64,000 bases of DNA, from contig NZ_JASHJI010000026.1 of NCBI RefSeq assembly GCF_030733265.1, positions 1 through 64,000 on the forward strand, read 5' to 3'. A program made the translations under genes and the position numbers. Every line of letters begins with the position of its first letter. The stretch's first letter is position 1. This document shows positions 54,034 to 62,719 of this stretch, piece after piece. The notes beneath the pieces are model-generated. The model was not told the origin of the DNA and did no database searches. It saw only the letters and a list, made by a program, of their open reading frames with translations. The stretch comes from Roseibium sp. MMSF_3412. Its GTDB lineage: Bacteria > Pseudomonadota > Alphaproteobacteria > Rhizobiales > Stappiaceae.

Positions 54034-54999
54034 ATGAGCCCTGAAGAAATGGAAACCCGGATTGTACGCTACGGAGATCTCAAGCCGTGCCGTACCGCTT
54101 TCATCGATGCCCACACGCCAGGATCGGATCAGAAGGAAAACTTCACGATTATCGGCGGCGGTGTCTCCGAAAGCCCGGACCAGCATGTCCACATCAAGGA
54201 TACGCCGGGTTTCAATATCGGTGCGGCCGGTCAGCCGCCCAAATGCCGCAACTCGCTGCATTCGCATACGACAGCGGAAGTGTTCTTTGTCCTGAAGGGC
54301 AGATGGCGGTTCTTCTGGGGGCGCTGGGGAACGGCCGGAGAAGTTGTGCTCGAGGAAGGCGATATTTTCAATATCCCGACTGGCATCTTCCGGGGCTTTG
54401 AAAACATCGGCACTGATTACGGAATGATCATGGCGATCCTTGGCGGCGATGACGCCGGTGGCGGGGTGACCTGGGCACCACAGGTTATCGAGGATGCCAG
54501 CGACCATGGCCTTGTTCTGGGGCAGAACGGCGTTCTCTACGACAGCAAGAAAGGCCAGGCCCTGCCCGAAGGTGTCAGCCCGATGCCGCTTTTGAGCGAC
54601 GAGGAACTGAAGGCGTTTCCGGAGCCTGGAAACGATGCAGTCGTGAAAGATTATGTCGCGCGCTACTGGGACATGATGGCGCTCGGGGCCAAGGCACCGT
54701 GCCGGGTGATTGGCGAACATGGATTGCTGAAAGATCGTCCCGGCTTCGAAGTCGATTTCCTCACCCGCGGGTCGATCCCCGAGGCGAGCTACAGCCTCTA
54801 CAGCCACGAGATCCTCATGGTCATGCGGGGCCATTGGAAACTCGGCTGGTGCGGTGGCGAAAAGGTGCTGGCTCCGGGCGATACCTGCGCTGTTCCGCCG
54901 GGACTGGAGCACACTCTTGTTCCGTCCATGAGCGGTGAGGCGAGCCTTTTCCGTGTCATGAACACAGACGACCCGGCAGGTCCGACCTGGGTGGGATAA
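54034..54999 (+). CDS. Bicupin protein, possible dioxygenase or isomerase
   Basis: A 321-residue two-cupin protein. The first barrel has a complete metal motif (SLHSHTTAEVFFVLKG, then GDIFNIPTGIFRGF). In the second barrel the first motif is degraded (LYSHEILMVMRG has one His only) although the end GDTCAVPPGLEHT is kept. Gentisate-dioxygenase-like and other bicupins share this layout. The start at 54034 is preferred to a TTG six bases earlier. It may open a ring or rearrange a keto-acid; unproven. Confidence 0.8.
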   Translation: MSPEEMETRIVRYGDLKPCRTAFIDAHTPGSDQKENFTIIGGGVSESPDQHVHIKDTPGFNIGAAGQPPKCRNSLHSHTTAEVFFVLKGRWRFFWGRWGTAGEVVLEEGDIFNIPTGIFRGFENIGTDYGMIMAILGGDDAGGGVTWAPQVIEDASDHGLVLGQNGVLYDSKKGQALPEGVSPMPLLSDEELKAFPEPGNDAVVKDYVARYWDMMALGAKAPCRVIGEHGLLKDRPGFEVDFLTRGSIPEASYSLYSHEILMVMRGHWKLGWCGGEKVLAPGDTCAVPPGLEHTLVPSMSGEASLFRVMNTDDPAGPTWVG

Positions 55000-55042
55000 C
55001 AACAGAACGGGGGTGACCCCGCCGCAGCAGCTGGGAGGACCC

Positions 55043-56176
55043 ATGAGCAAGATCGATGTGACCCATGTCGGCTCGTTGCCGCGCACGCAGGAAGTCGTGG
55101 ACTTCATCTTTGCCCGCGAAAAAGGCGAGCCGTTTGACCAAGCTTCCTTCGACGCGGCGATGGCATCGGCGGTTTCCGAAACCGTGCGCAAGCAGGTGGA
55201 CGCCGGGGTGACGATCGTCAGCGACGGCGAGACCTCGAAGATCTCGTACGCCACCTATGTAAAGGACCGGTACACCGGCTTTTCCGGTGACAGCCCCCGC
55301 AACGCGCCGGCGGATCTGAAGCTTTATCCGAGCTTTCTGAAACGGATCGCGGAAAGCGGCGGCACGCCCCAATATGCCCGTCCGATGTGCACGGGCGAGG
55401 TGCGCTCCAAGGGACAGGGGGAACTGATCAAGGACATCAAGCATCTCAAGGATGCGATGGCGACACACGGCGTGGAAAGCGGATTCATGAATGCCGCTTC
55501 ACCGGGTGTGATTTCGCTCTTCCTGCAAAATGATCACTATCCGACACGCGAGGCCTATCTGCGGGCGCTGGCCGATGTGATGAAGGACGAATACGAGACG
55601 ATCGTCGCCGCCGGTCTCGATCTGCAACTGGACTGTCCGGATCTCGCGCTGTCCCGGCACATGCTGTTCACAGACCTGTCGGATGACGAATTCCTGAAGA
55701 TTGCGGCAAGCCATGTCGATGCGCTCAACCATGCGCTTCAGAATATCGACCCGGCAAAGGTGCGGATCCATATCTGCTGGGGCAACTACGAAGGTCCGCA
55801 TGTCTGCGACATTTCCATGGACAAGGTCTTTTCGACGCTGATGTCGGCACGCGCGCGCTACGTTCTTTTTGAGACCTCCAACCCGCGCCACGCGCATGAA
55901 TGGACGGTCTTTCGCGACCGGAAATCGGAAATCCCGGATGACAAGATCCTGGTGCCGGGCGTTGTCGACACGACGACGAATTTCGTTGAACACCCGGAAG
56001 TGGTTGCGCAGCGGCTGGACCGCTTCGTTGAGATCGTCGGCATGGACAGGGTGATTGCCGGTTCCGACTGCGGCTTCGGCACATTTGCAGGCTATGGGGC
56101 TGTCGACCCGGAGATCGCGTTCGCAAAACTGAAGTCTCTGGCGGACGGGGCTGCAATCGCTGAGGCGCGTGCGTGA
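55043..56176 (+). CDS. MetE C-terminal-domain-like protein
   Basis: A 377-residue protein of the cobalamin-independent methionine synthase II / UROD-MetE superfamily. The zinc ligands of the family appear: HICWGNYEG (His-x-Cys), FETSN (Glu) and GSDCGFG (Cys), and the start HVGSLPRT is typical. In this family zinc activates a thiol for alkyl transfer; the epoxyalkane:coenzyme M transferase is a known catabolic relative. The N-terminal half of true MetE is absent, so methionine synthesis is unlikely; an alkyl-transfer or C-S step is possible. GGGAGG precedes the ATG. Confidence 0.85.
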   Translation: MSKIDVTHVGSLPRTQEVVDFIFAREKGEPFDQASFDAAMASAVSETVRKQVDAGVTIVSDGETSKISYATYVKDRYTGFSGDSPRNAPADLKLYPSFLKRIAESGGTPQYARPMCTGEVRSKGQGELIKDIKHLKDAMATHGVESGFMNAASPGVISLFLQNDHYPTREAYLRALADVMKDEYETIVAAGLDLQLDCPDLALSRHMLFTDLSDDEFLKIAASHVDALNHALQNIDPAKVRIHICWGNYEGPHVCDISMDKVFSTLMSARARYVLFETSNPRHAHEWTVFRDRKSEIPDDKILVPGVVDTTTNFVEHPEVVAQRLDRFVEIVGMDRVIAGSDCGFGTFAGYGAVDPEIAFAKLKSLADGAAIAEARA

Positions 56177-56868
56177 CACCGCTGGTTCTGCTTCCGGGCA
56201 TGATGTGCGACGCACGGCTTTACGGGCCGCAGATCGCAGCCCTGTCCGGACGCGTTCCAGTTCATCTCGCACCCATAACGGCGTTTGACACCGTCCAGGC
56301 GCTTGCGAGAGACGTTCTTGTGCATGCCCCGCCGTGGTTTGCCCTTGCGGGGCTTTCCATGGGCGGCATCGTTGCGATGGAGATCGTCAGGCAGGCACCG
56401 GATCGTGTCTTGCGGCTTGCGCTGCTCGATACCAATCCGCGCGCGGAACTTGACGAGGTCAGGCAGGCCCGCGAACCCCAGATCGCGTCGGTGCGCGCAG
56501 GCGGTCTGCACACCGTCATGCGCGACGAGCTCAAACCCAATTACCTGGCCAACGGACCGCGTCGGCAGGATGTGCTGGACATGTGCATGACCATGGCTAT
56601 GGACCTTGGTCCGGACGTGTTCGAACGGCAGTCCCGCGCCCTGCAGACCCGTCCAGACCAGCAGGCGACTTTGAAATCGGTCGAAGTGCCAACGCTGATC
56701 CTTATGGGGAGGGAGGACAGGCTCTGTCCGCTGGACCGGCATGAATTGATGAACGATCTTGTTGCCGGTTCGGAACTGAAGATTATCGAGGGGGCCGGGC
56801 ATCTGCCGACCCTGGAGCAACCCGAGGCCGTCAACGCGGCTTTCAAGACCTGGCTGGACATGGAATGA
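56173..56868 (+). CDS. Alpha/beta hydrolase
   Basis: A 231-residue alpha/beta hydrolase: nucleophile elbow GLSMGGIVAMEI (Ser), acid residue in MGREDRLCPLD and His in EGAGHLPTLEQP. The short length and no cap domain suggest a simple esterase or C-C/lactone hydrolase. It starts at GTG in the GTGA overlap with the MetE-like gene. Confidence 0.9.
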   Translation: MTPLVLLPGMMCDARLYGPQIAALSGRVPVHLAPITAFDTVQALARDVLVHAPPWFALAGLSMGGIVAMEIVRQAPDRVLRLALLDTNPRAELDEVRQAREPQIASVRAGGLHTVMRDELKPNYLANGPRRQDVLDMCMTMAMDLGPDVFERQSRALQTRPDQQATLKSVEVPTLILMGREDRLCPLDRHELMNDLVAGSELKIIEGAGHLPTLEQPEAVNAAFKTWLDME

Positions 56869-57560
56869 ACACCGAACTTTTGGACCTTCTGAAATCCGTC
56901 GATACGCCGACGGTCTGCAATGCGATTGAAGTGGCCGAGGGCAGGCGGGGCTTCAACCGGTTCACACGCGGAACGATGCTCGCGTCCGATCCCGCTGCCG
57001 GGGCCATGGTCGGCTATGCCAGAACCGCCAGGATCTCCGCGCTTGCGCCGCCGACGGAGCCGCCCGATGTCATCAAGGCCCGGCGCATGGATTATTACCG
57101 CCACATGTCCGAGGGCCCGCGCCCGGCGCTCGCCGTGGTCGAGGATGTCGACTATCCGAATGCGATCGGCGCCTATTGGGGCGAAATCAACACGACCGTC
57201 CACAAGGGACTGGGGCTCTGCGGTGCCCTGACCAACGGCGTGATGCGCGATCTCGGCGATCTGCCGGAAGACTTTCCGGTGGTTGCCGGGTCCGTCGGAC
57301 CGAGCCACGGCTTCGTTCACGTCAAGGAAATCGGCACGCCGGTGAAGATCTTCGGGCTGGACATTCAGCCAGATGAACTGGTGCATGCCGACCGGCACGG
57401 CGCGCTGGTTATCCCTGAGGACGTGATACCGGCACTCGCGGCTGCAATCGGTAAATTGCTTGAGACCGAAAAGCTTGTTCTTGAACCGGCGCGTCAGCCC
57501 GGCTTCGATTTCGAAAAATTCCAGGAAGCCTGGGCGGCTTTCGAAAAGGCCAGAACCTGA
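56865..57560 (+). CDS. RraA-family aldolase/decarboxylase-like protein
   Basis: A 231-residue protein of the RraA / HMG-CHA aldolase superfamily: GEINTTVHKGLGLCGALTNGVMRDLGDLP matches the substrate and metal-binding loop (Arg and Asp in MRDL), and GDIQ-like end parts follow. Catabolic members cleave 4-hydroxy-2-oxo acids or decarboxylate oxaloacetate. Being last in the operon, a terminal C-C cleavage role is plausible. It overlaps the hydrolase gene by four bases. Confidence 0.85.
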   Translation: MNTELLDLLKSVDTPTVCNAIEVAEGRRGFNRFTRGTMLASDPAAGAMVGYARTARISALAPPTEPPDVIKARRMDYYRHMSEGPRPALAVVEDVDYPNAIGAYWGEINTTVHKGLGLCGALTNGVMRDLGDLPEDFPVVAGSVGPSHGFVHVKEIGTPVKIFGLDIQPDELVHADRHGALVIPEDVIPALAAAIGKLLETEKLVLEPARQPGFDFEKFQEAWAAFEKART

Positions 57561-57595
57561 ATTTGCAGCAGGAGGCTTGCCTCAAAAGACGAGCG

Positions 57596-57624
57596 CGGAC
57601 GTGTCGGCGCGTCCGTTCGGTTTT
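57596..57624 (+). terminator. Possible terminator of the catabolic operon
   Basis: CGGACG and CGTCCG pair over an 8-base loop and are followed by TTCGGTTTT, 36 bases past the RraA-family gene. The stem is short and the T run broken. Confidence 0.4.
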
Positions 57625-57816
57625 ACCGCTGTCAACGCTTTCGGAAGTTGCTCGTGCTATGTTTAGGGCACGTGGCCGCATCCTGTTTGCGTGATCTCCT
57701 GTTGCATTTCAGCGAAAAATAGTATACCGCCGCATACAATTCATTTTGCCCGGCTTCCGGCGCCTGATGAGAGGCCGCGCCGAAGCCTCAAGAAACCCCA
57801 GTTCCCGAGGACGCTC

Positions 57817-60609
57817 ATGAGCCTTTACACAGCCTACCTTGAAGAAATCGAAAGCCGCAAAGAGCAGGGCCTGCATCCCAAGCCGATCGACGATGGCGCA
57901 CTCGTGAGTGAGCTCATCGCGCAGATCAAGGATGCTGGCAATGCGCACAGGCAGGATTCCCTCAAGTTTTTCATCTACAACACGCTTCCCGGAACGACGA
58001 GTGCTGCAGGCGAAAAGGCGCGCTTCCTGAAAGAGATCATCATTGGCGACGCCCCGGTTGAGGAGATCTCACCCGCATTCGCATTCGAGCTTCTGTCTCA
58101 CATGAAGGGCGGGCCCTCTGTCGAGGTGCTTCTCGACCTGGCGCTTGGCGACGATGCGTCGACAGCACAGGCGGCTGCCGAGGTGCTGAAGACGCAGGTG
58201 TTCCTTTACGAGGCCGATACGGACCGCATCAAGGAAGCGTTTGCTGCCGGCAACGCAATCGCGAAAGACATCCTGGAAAGCTACTCCGAGGCCGAGTTCT
58301 TCACCAAGCTTCCGGACGTCGACGAGGAGATCAAGGTCGTTACCTTTATCGCCGCTGAAGGCGACATTTCCACCGACCTTCTGTCGCCGGGCAACCAGGC
58401 CCACTCCCGCGCCGACCGGGAACTGCATGGCAAGTGCATGATCTCGGAACGGGCGCAGCAGGAGATCCAGGCGCTGAAGCTTCAGCATCCGGACAAGCAG
58501 GTGATGCTGATCGCCGAAAAGGGCACCATGGGTGTCGGCTCCTCGCGCATGTCGGGCGTCAACAACGTCGCCCTTTGGACGGGCAAGCAGGCCAGCCCCT
58601 ACGTGCCTTTCGTCAACTACGCCCCGATCGTTGCCGGTACGAACGGCATTTCGCCGATCTTCCTGACCACCGTCGGCGTAACGGGCGGTATCGGCGTCGA
58701 CCTGAAGAACTGGGTCAAGAAGCTGGACGAGGACGGCAACCCGATCCTGAACAATGACGGCAACCCGGTTCTGGAACAGAAATACTCGGTGGAGACGGGA
58801 ACGGTCCTGACTATCAACACCAAGAGCAAGAAGCTGCTAAACGAAGCCGGCGATGAAGAACACGCCGACCTGAGTTCTTCCTTCTCGCCGCAGAAGCTTG
58901 AATTCATCAAGGCCGGTGGCTCCTACGCAATCGTCTTTGGCAAGAAGCTGCAGAGCTTTGCCTGCGAGACGCTCGGGATCGAACTGAAATCCGCCTTTGC
59001 AGCCTCCAAGGAAATCACCCACGAAGGGCAGGGCCTGACCGCCGTTGAAAAGATCTTCAACGCCAATGCACGCGGCGTGACACCGGGCACCGTCCTGCAC
59101 GCCGGGTCCGACGTCCGGGTCAAGGTCAACATCGTCGGGTCGCAGGACACGACGGGCCTGATGACCTCGCAGGAGCTCGAGGCGATGGCCGCGACGGTTC
59201 TGTCGCCGAGTGTCGACGGTGCCTATCAGTCCGGCTGTCACACGGCATCGGTCTGGGACCTGAAGGCGCAGGCCAACACGCCGAAGCTGATGGCTTTCAT
59301 GCACAAGTTCGGTCTTGTCACGGCGCGCGATCCGAAGGGCGTCTACCATTCCATGACGGACGTCATTCACAAGGTGCTGAACGACATCACCGTGGATGAC
59401 TGGGCAATCATCATCGGCGGCGACAGCCACACGCGGATGTCCAAGGGCGTGGCGTTCGGTGCCGATTCCGGCACCGTTGCGCTTGCTCTTGCGACCGGCG
59501 AGGCGACCATGCCGATCCCCGAGTCCGTGAAGGTCACCTTCAAGGGGGCCATGGCCGATCACATGGATTTCCGCGACGTGGTCCATGCGACCCAGGCGCA
59601 GATGCTGAAGCAGTTCGGCGACAACGTCTTCCAGGGCCGTATCATCGAGGTGCATATCGGCACGCTGCTGGCCGACCAGGCCTTCACCTTCACCGACTGG
59701 ACCGCAGAGATGAAGGCCAAGGCCTCCATCTGCATCTCCGAGGACGAGACCCTGATCGAATCGCTGGAAATCGCGAAGCACCGCATCCAGATCATGATCG
59801 AGAAGGGCATGGACAATGACGCGCAGATGCTGCAGGGCCTGATCGATATCGCCGAGAAGCGGATCGCGGAAATCAGGTCCGGTGAGAAGCCCGCGCTCGC
59901 GCCTGACGGCAACGCCAAGTACTTTGCGGAAGTCGTCGTCGACCTCGACGAGATCAACGAGCCGATGATCGCCGACCCGGACGTGAACAACGCCGATGTC
60001 TCCAAGCGCTATACACACGACACCATCCGTCCGATTTCGCATTACCGGGCGGAGAAGAAGGTCGATCTCGGCTTCGTCGGATCCTGCATGGTGCACAAGG
60101 GAGACGTGAAAATCGTTGCCCAGATGCTGCGCAATCTGGAGAAAGCCTCCGGCAGCGTCGAATTCAACGCTCCGCTCGTCGTGGCGGCTCCGACCTACAA
60201 CATCATCGATGAGCTGAAGGAAGAAGGCGACTGGGCCGTTTTGCAAAAATATTCCGGCTTCGAATTCGACGACACGGCGCCGAAGAACATCGCACGCACC
60301 GAGTACGAGAATATCCTCTATCTGGAGCGGCCCGGCTGTAACCTTTGCATGGGCAACCAGGAAAAGGCCGCCAAGGGCGACACCGTGCTTGCCACGTCGA
60401 CGCGCCTGTTCAAGGGGCGTGTTGTCGAGGATTCCGATGACAAGAAGGGCGAATCGCTGCTGGCCTCGACGCCGGTCGTGGTCCTGTCCGCCATTCTCGG
60501 CCGGACACCGACCATCGATGAGTACAAGACGGCGGTTGAAGGCATCGACCTCACCAAGTTCGCCCCGCCACTGCAGAAGCCGCTCGACACCCAGTCGGTC
60601 CACTTCTAG
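57817..60609 (+). CDS. acnB: AcnB, aconitate hydratase B / 2-methylisocitrate dehydratase
   Basis: A 930-residue cytosolic [4Fe-4S] enzyme of the citric acid cycle. The N-terminal HEAT-like domain (~residues 1-160) and the swivelling domain precede the core. Cluster Cys are in SGCHTASVWD and RPGCNLCMGNQEKAAKGD. A segment with tandem DGNP near residue ~310 (DEDGNPILNNDGNPVLE) fits a surface loop. The ATG at 57817 follows GAGGA; the upstream open frame from 57691 is not used. AcnB also serves in propionate (methylcitrate) breakdown and can bind mRNA in other bacteria. Confidence 0.96.
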   Translation: MSLYTAYLEEIESRKEQGLHPKPIDDGALVSELIAQIKDAGNAHRQDSLKFFIYNTLPGTTSAAGEKARFLKEIIIGDAPVEEISPAFAFELLSHMKGGPSVEVLLDLALGDDASTAQAAAEVLKTQVFLYEADTDRIKEAFAAGNAIAKDILESYSEAEFFTKLPDVDEEIKVVTFIAAEGDISTDLLSPGNQAHSRADRELHGKCMISERAQQEIQALKLQHPDKQVMLIAEKGTMGVGSSRMSGVNNVALWTGKQASPYVPFVNYAPIVAGTNGISPIFLTTVGVTGGIGVDLKNWVKKLDEDGNPILNNDGNPVLEQKYSVETGTVLTINTKSKKLLNEAGDEEHADLSSSFSPQKLEFIKAGGSYAIVFGKKLQSFACETLGIELKSAFAASKEITHEGQGLTAVEKIFNANARGVTPGTVLHAGSDVRVKVNIVGSQDTTGLMTSQELEAMAATVLSPSVDGAYQSGCHTASVWDLKAQANTPKLMAFMHKFGLVTARDPKGVYHSMTDVIHKVLNDITVDDWAIIIGGDSHTRMSKGVAFGADSGTVALALATGEATMPIPESVKVTFKGAMADHMDFRDVVHATQAQMLKQFGDNVFQGRIIEVHIGTLLADQAFTFTDWTAEMKAKASICISEDETLIESLEIAKHRIQIMIEKGMDNDAQMLQGLIDIAEKRIAEIRSGEKPALAPDGNAKYFAEVVVDLDEINEPMIADPDVNNADVSKRYTHDTIRPISHYRAEKKVDLGFVGSCMVHKGDVKIVAQMLRNLEKASGSVEFNAPLVVAAPTYNIIDELKEEGDWAVLQKYSGFEFDDTAPKNIARTEYENILYLERPGCNLCMGNQEKAAKGDTVLATSTRLFKGRVVEDSDDKKGESLLASTPVVVLSAILGRTPTIDEYKTAVEGIDLTKFAPPLQKPLDTQSVHF

Positions 60610-60615
60610 GGCGAT

Positions 60616-60635
60616 CACGCTCGATAGTGAGCGTG
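60616..60635 (+). other. Small stem-loop just after acnB
   Basis: CACGCTC-GATAGT-GAGCGTG, a 7-bp perfect stem six bases past the acnB stop, preceding the true terminator. Confidence 0.4.
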
Positions 60636-60659
60636 TGGTTCGACTGCAAAGACACCATG

Positions 60660-60693
60660 CCCGGCGCGGAGGTTCTTCGTGCCGGGTGTTTTT
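60660..60693 (+). terminator. Strong terminator of acnB
   Basis: CCCGGCGCGGA pairs over its full 11 bases with TTCGTGCCGGG (two G-T pairs), loop GGTTC, followed by TGTTTTT. Confidence 0.88.
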
Positions 60694-60802
60694 ATGCCCG
60701 GTCGCGCCGGTAGCTGCTTTGGGCAGCACGTCGCGGCCTGGCAACGCTCAGGTGTCGTTTGCGCTCTTGCAGCGAGAAGCAATTGATTTAAAGGGGAGAA
60801 AC

Positions 60803-60878
60803 TGGTGCCGGCAGCAGGATTCGAACCCGCGACCCCGAGATTACAAATCACGTGCTCTACCAGCTGAGCTATACCGGC
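60803..60878 (-). tRNA. tRNA-Thr (TGT anticodon)
   Basis: A 76-base cloverleaf on the minus strand begins GCCGGTATAGCTCAGCTGG, has the anticodon loop TTTGTAA (TGT), the T-arm GGTTCGAATCC and an encoded 3' CCA (60803-60805). Acceptor pairing GCCGGTA/TGCCGGC is complete with one G-T pair. Confidence 0.96.
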
Positions 60879-61125
60879 GCCGGGGATGGCTTCTACCAGA
60901 TTGGACGCGCTTGTCCATGGGGGAAACGAAAAAAACGGCAAGTCAGCTAAAAAATTCCTGCAAGCCTTTCTAAAGTCTGCCGGAATCGTCTGTCCGCTGT
61001 GGATAATCACATTGCCGCGTACAGGCCGAAGACCTGTGTCCGCTCTTGCTCTCAGTGGGCCAGGGCGAGGTTCTTTGGGCGTTCCTGAAAGTCGTTTGTG
61101 CGCTGGCCGGTCACAGAGTGTGGCG
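60879..61125. other. Intergenic region before tRNA-Thr
   Basis: It lies between the tRNA-Thr gene and the 3' end of rlmB, both on the minus strand. It should hold the tRNA promoter; I did not find a consensus pair with proper spacing and see no gene. Confidence 0.4.
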
Positions 61126-61947
61126 TCAGAGGCCCATCTTCATGCGGGCGACATAGAGCGACAGGACGGCGGCGTTGGAGACGTTGAGCGAACGGATCTC
61201 GCCGGGCATGTCGAGCCGGGCGAGAAGGCCGCAAGCCTCGCGCACACCCTGGCGGACGCCTTTTCCTTCCGAACCCAGAACCAGCACCGTTTTGTCGGTA
61301 AAGGCCGTGTCCTCGAGACTGGCGGGACCGTCGCTGTCGAGCGCGATGCAGCCGAAGCCCTTGTCCTTCATCTCAGCCACAAACCTTGCCATGTTCTTCA
61401 CGCGCACATGCTTGATCATGTCGAGGGCACCGGAGGCCGACTTTGCCAGCACCGGGCCTTCTTCGGGCGCGTGGCGCTCGGTTGTGACGACGGCGTCGGC
61501 GTCAAGAGCAACGGCGGATCTGAGGATTGCGCCGACATTGTGCGGGTCGGTGACCTGATCGAGGGCCAGCACCAGCCGCGCGCCTTCAAGGTGTTCCGCG
61601 CCGTATGCGGGCAGAGGATCGGCTTCCAGGATCATGCCCTGGTGGACGGCGTCCCTCGTGACCATCCTGTCGAGCGCGCGCGGCATCATGGTCTCGACCG
61701 GCACATCGATCTTCACGCCGCGTTCCATGAGGCGATTCTGGGCGTTCTCCGTGGCAAAAAGCTTCAGCCGTTTGCGGTCCTTGTTGGCGAACGCGGCCTC
61801 GACCGTGTGCAGGCCATACAAAAGGACGGGACCTTCCGGCGGCAGACCGGGTCTGCGGGGCGCGGGTTTTCCGCCAGTCTTCTTCTTGTAGAAAGGCTTT
61901 TGACCCGAACGCGGTCCGGGGTGGCCAGTTTTGGAGTTATCCGTCAT
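61126..61947 (-). CDS. rlmB: RlmB-type 23S rRNA 2'-O-methyltransferase (SPOUT)
   Basis: A 273-residue SPOUT methyltransferase with a basic Lys/Pro/Gly-rich N-terminus (~40 residues), a substrate-binding L30e-like domain (LLYGLHTVEAAF) and the knotted catalytic domain (DPHNVGAILRSAVAL, VLGSEGKGVRQGV, SLNVSNAAVLSLY). These are the RlmB/TrmH motifs; RlmB makes Gm2251 in 23S rRNA using S-adenosylmethionine. Specificity for that site is from family, not shown here. Confidence 0.92.
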   Translation of the reverse strand: MTDNSKTGHPGPRSGQKPFYKKKTGGKPAPRRPGLPPEGPVLLYGLHTVEAAFANKDRKRLKLFATENAQNRLMERGVKIDVPVETMMPRALDRMVTRDAVHQGMILEADPLPAYGAEHLEGARLVLALDQVTDPHNVGAILRSAVALDADAVVTTERHAPEEGPVLAKSASGALDMIKHVRVKNMARFVAEMKDKGFGCIALDSDGPASLEDTAFTDKTVLVLGSEGKGVRQGVREACGLLARLDMPGEIRSLNVSNAAVLSLYVARMKMGL

Positions 61948-61994
61948 GGCGATTGCTGTAGCGGCAAATTTGGCGGAGGGGAAGGGCGCATGTC

Positions 61995-62105
61995 CTCTTC
62001 TTTATGCGCACGGCGCGAAACAGTTCCTGCCGTCCCGGCCTTGAGCCGGGACCCGTGCCATCGCTGCGAATGGCCCCGGATCGGGTCCGGGGCGGCAAAG
62101 AAGAG
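61995..62105. repeat. REP-like double-hairpin element
   Basis: A 111-base unit bounded by a perfect 9-base inverted repeat (CTCTTCTTT / AAAGAAGAG). Inside are two hairpins, GTCCCGGC-CTTGA-GCCGGGAC (62032-62052) and GCCCCGGA-TCGGG-TCCGGGGC (62073-62093), both with perfect 8-bp stems. The same kind of palindrome is common between genes in alphaproteobacteria. It lies between the rlmB promoter side and the thioesterase 3' end. Confidence 0.8.
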
Positions 62106-62191
62106 AGGTTTTCGACCCTTGGCGCGAGTGCGGTTCGCGCTTCGAACAGCGAGTCAATGTCTGGGAACAGGTCAGCTTTTCGGTTTTGTCT

Positions 62192-62695
62192 TCAAGACGG
62201 CCTCAGGATCATGCAGCTCACCGTACCGTGGGCGATCAGCTTGCCGTCCGCGTTTCTGAGATCGCCTTCGGAAGTGGCCAGGCGCGAGCCGCGATGGACG
62301 ATCCGGCCTTCGCAGATGACTTCGCCGCTCGTTGCCTGAAGCGGGCGGACCATGTTCACGTTGAGCGAGGTGGTCGTATAGAACTCGCCCGGCTTCAAGG
62401 TGGTGTGGACCGCGCAGCTCAGCGCCGTATCGATCAGCGTTGAAATCCAGCCGCCGTGGACGGTTCCGAGCGGGTTGAGAAACTGCTTCGCCGGAAGACC
62501 GGTGAAGACGGCGCGACCTTCCTCAAATTCCTTCATTCTTATATTGGAGTGGATCATGATCGGCGGGGCAGGCAGGTCGCCCGCCATCATAAGCCTGAAA
62601 ATGTCGAGCCCGGTCATCTCCGAAAAGGCCGTTTTCGGCAGAGCACCGATCTCGTGGGTCTTGCCGTTTTCGGTGATCGTGTCCGTGTTGCTCAT
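62192..62695 (-). CDS. PaaI-type hot-dog thioesterase
   Basis: A 167-residue hot-dog fold enzyme. The family segment is LNPLGTVHGGWISTLIDTALSCAVHT, with the catalytic Asp of the HGG...D pattern, and the end VHRGSRLATSEGDLRNADGKLIAHGTVSC. It probably hydrolyses an acyl-CoA (phenylacetyl-CoA-like or medium chain) in the cytosol. It follows the MarR gene by 24 bases and is likely under its control. Confidence 0.92.
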   Translation of the reverse strand: MSNTDTITENGKTHEIGALPKTAFSEMTGLDIFRLMMAGDLPAPPIMIHSNIRMKEFEEGRAVFTGLPAKQFLNPLGTVHGGWISTLIDTALSCAVHTTLKPGEFYTTTSLNVNMVRPLQATSGEVICEGRIVHRGSRLATSEGDLRNADGKLIAHGTVSCMILRPS

Positions 62696-62719
62696 CGGAT
62701 ATCCTTCAGTCAGAAGCGT

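Noticed and set aside
58837-60744. A 635-codon open frame on the minus strand
   Set aside because: Shadow of acnB, caused by high GC in third positions; the antisense product has no recognisable fold.
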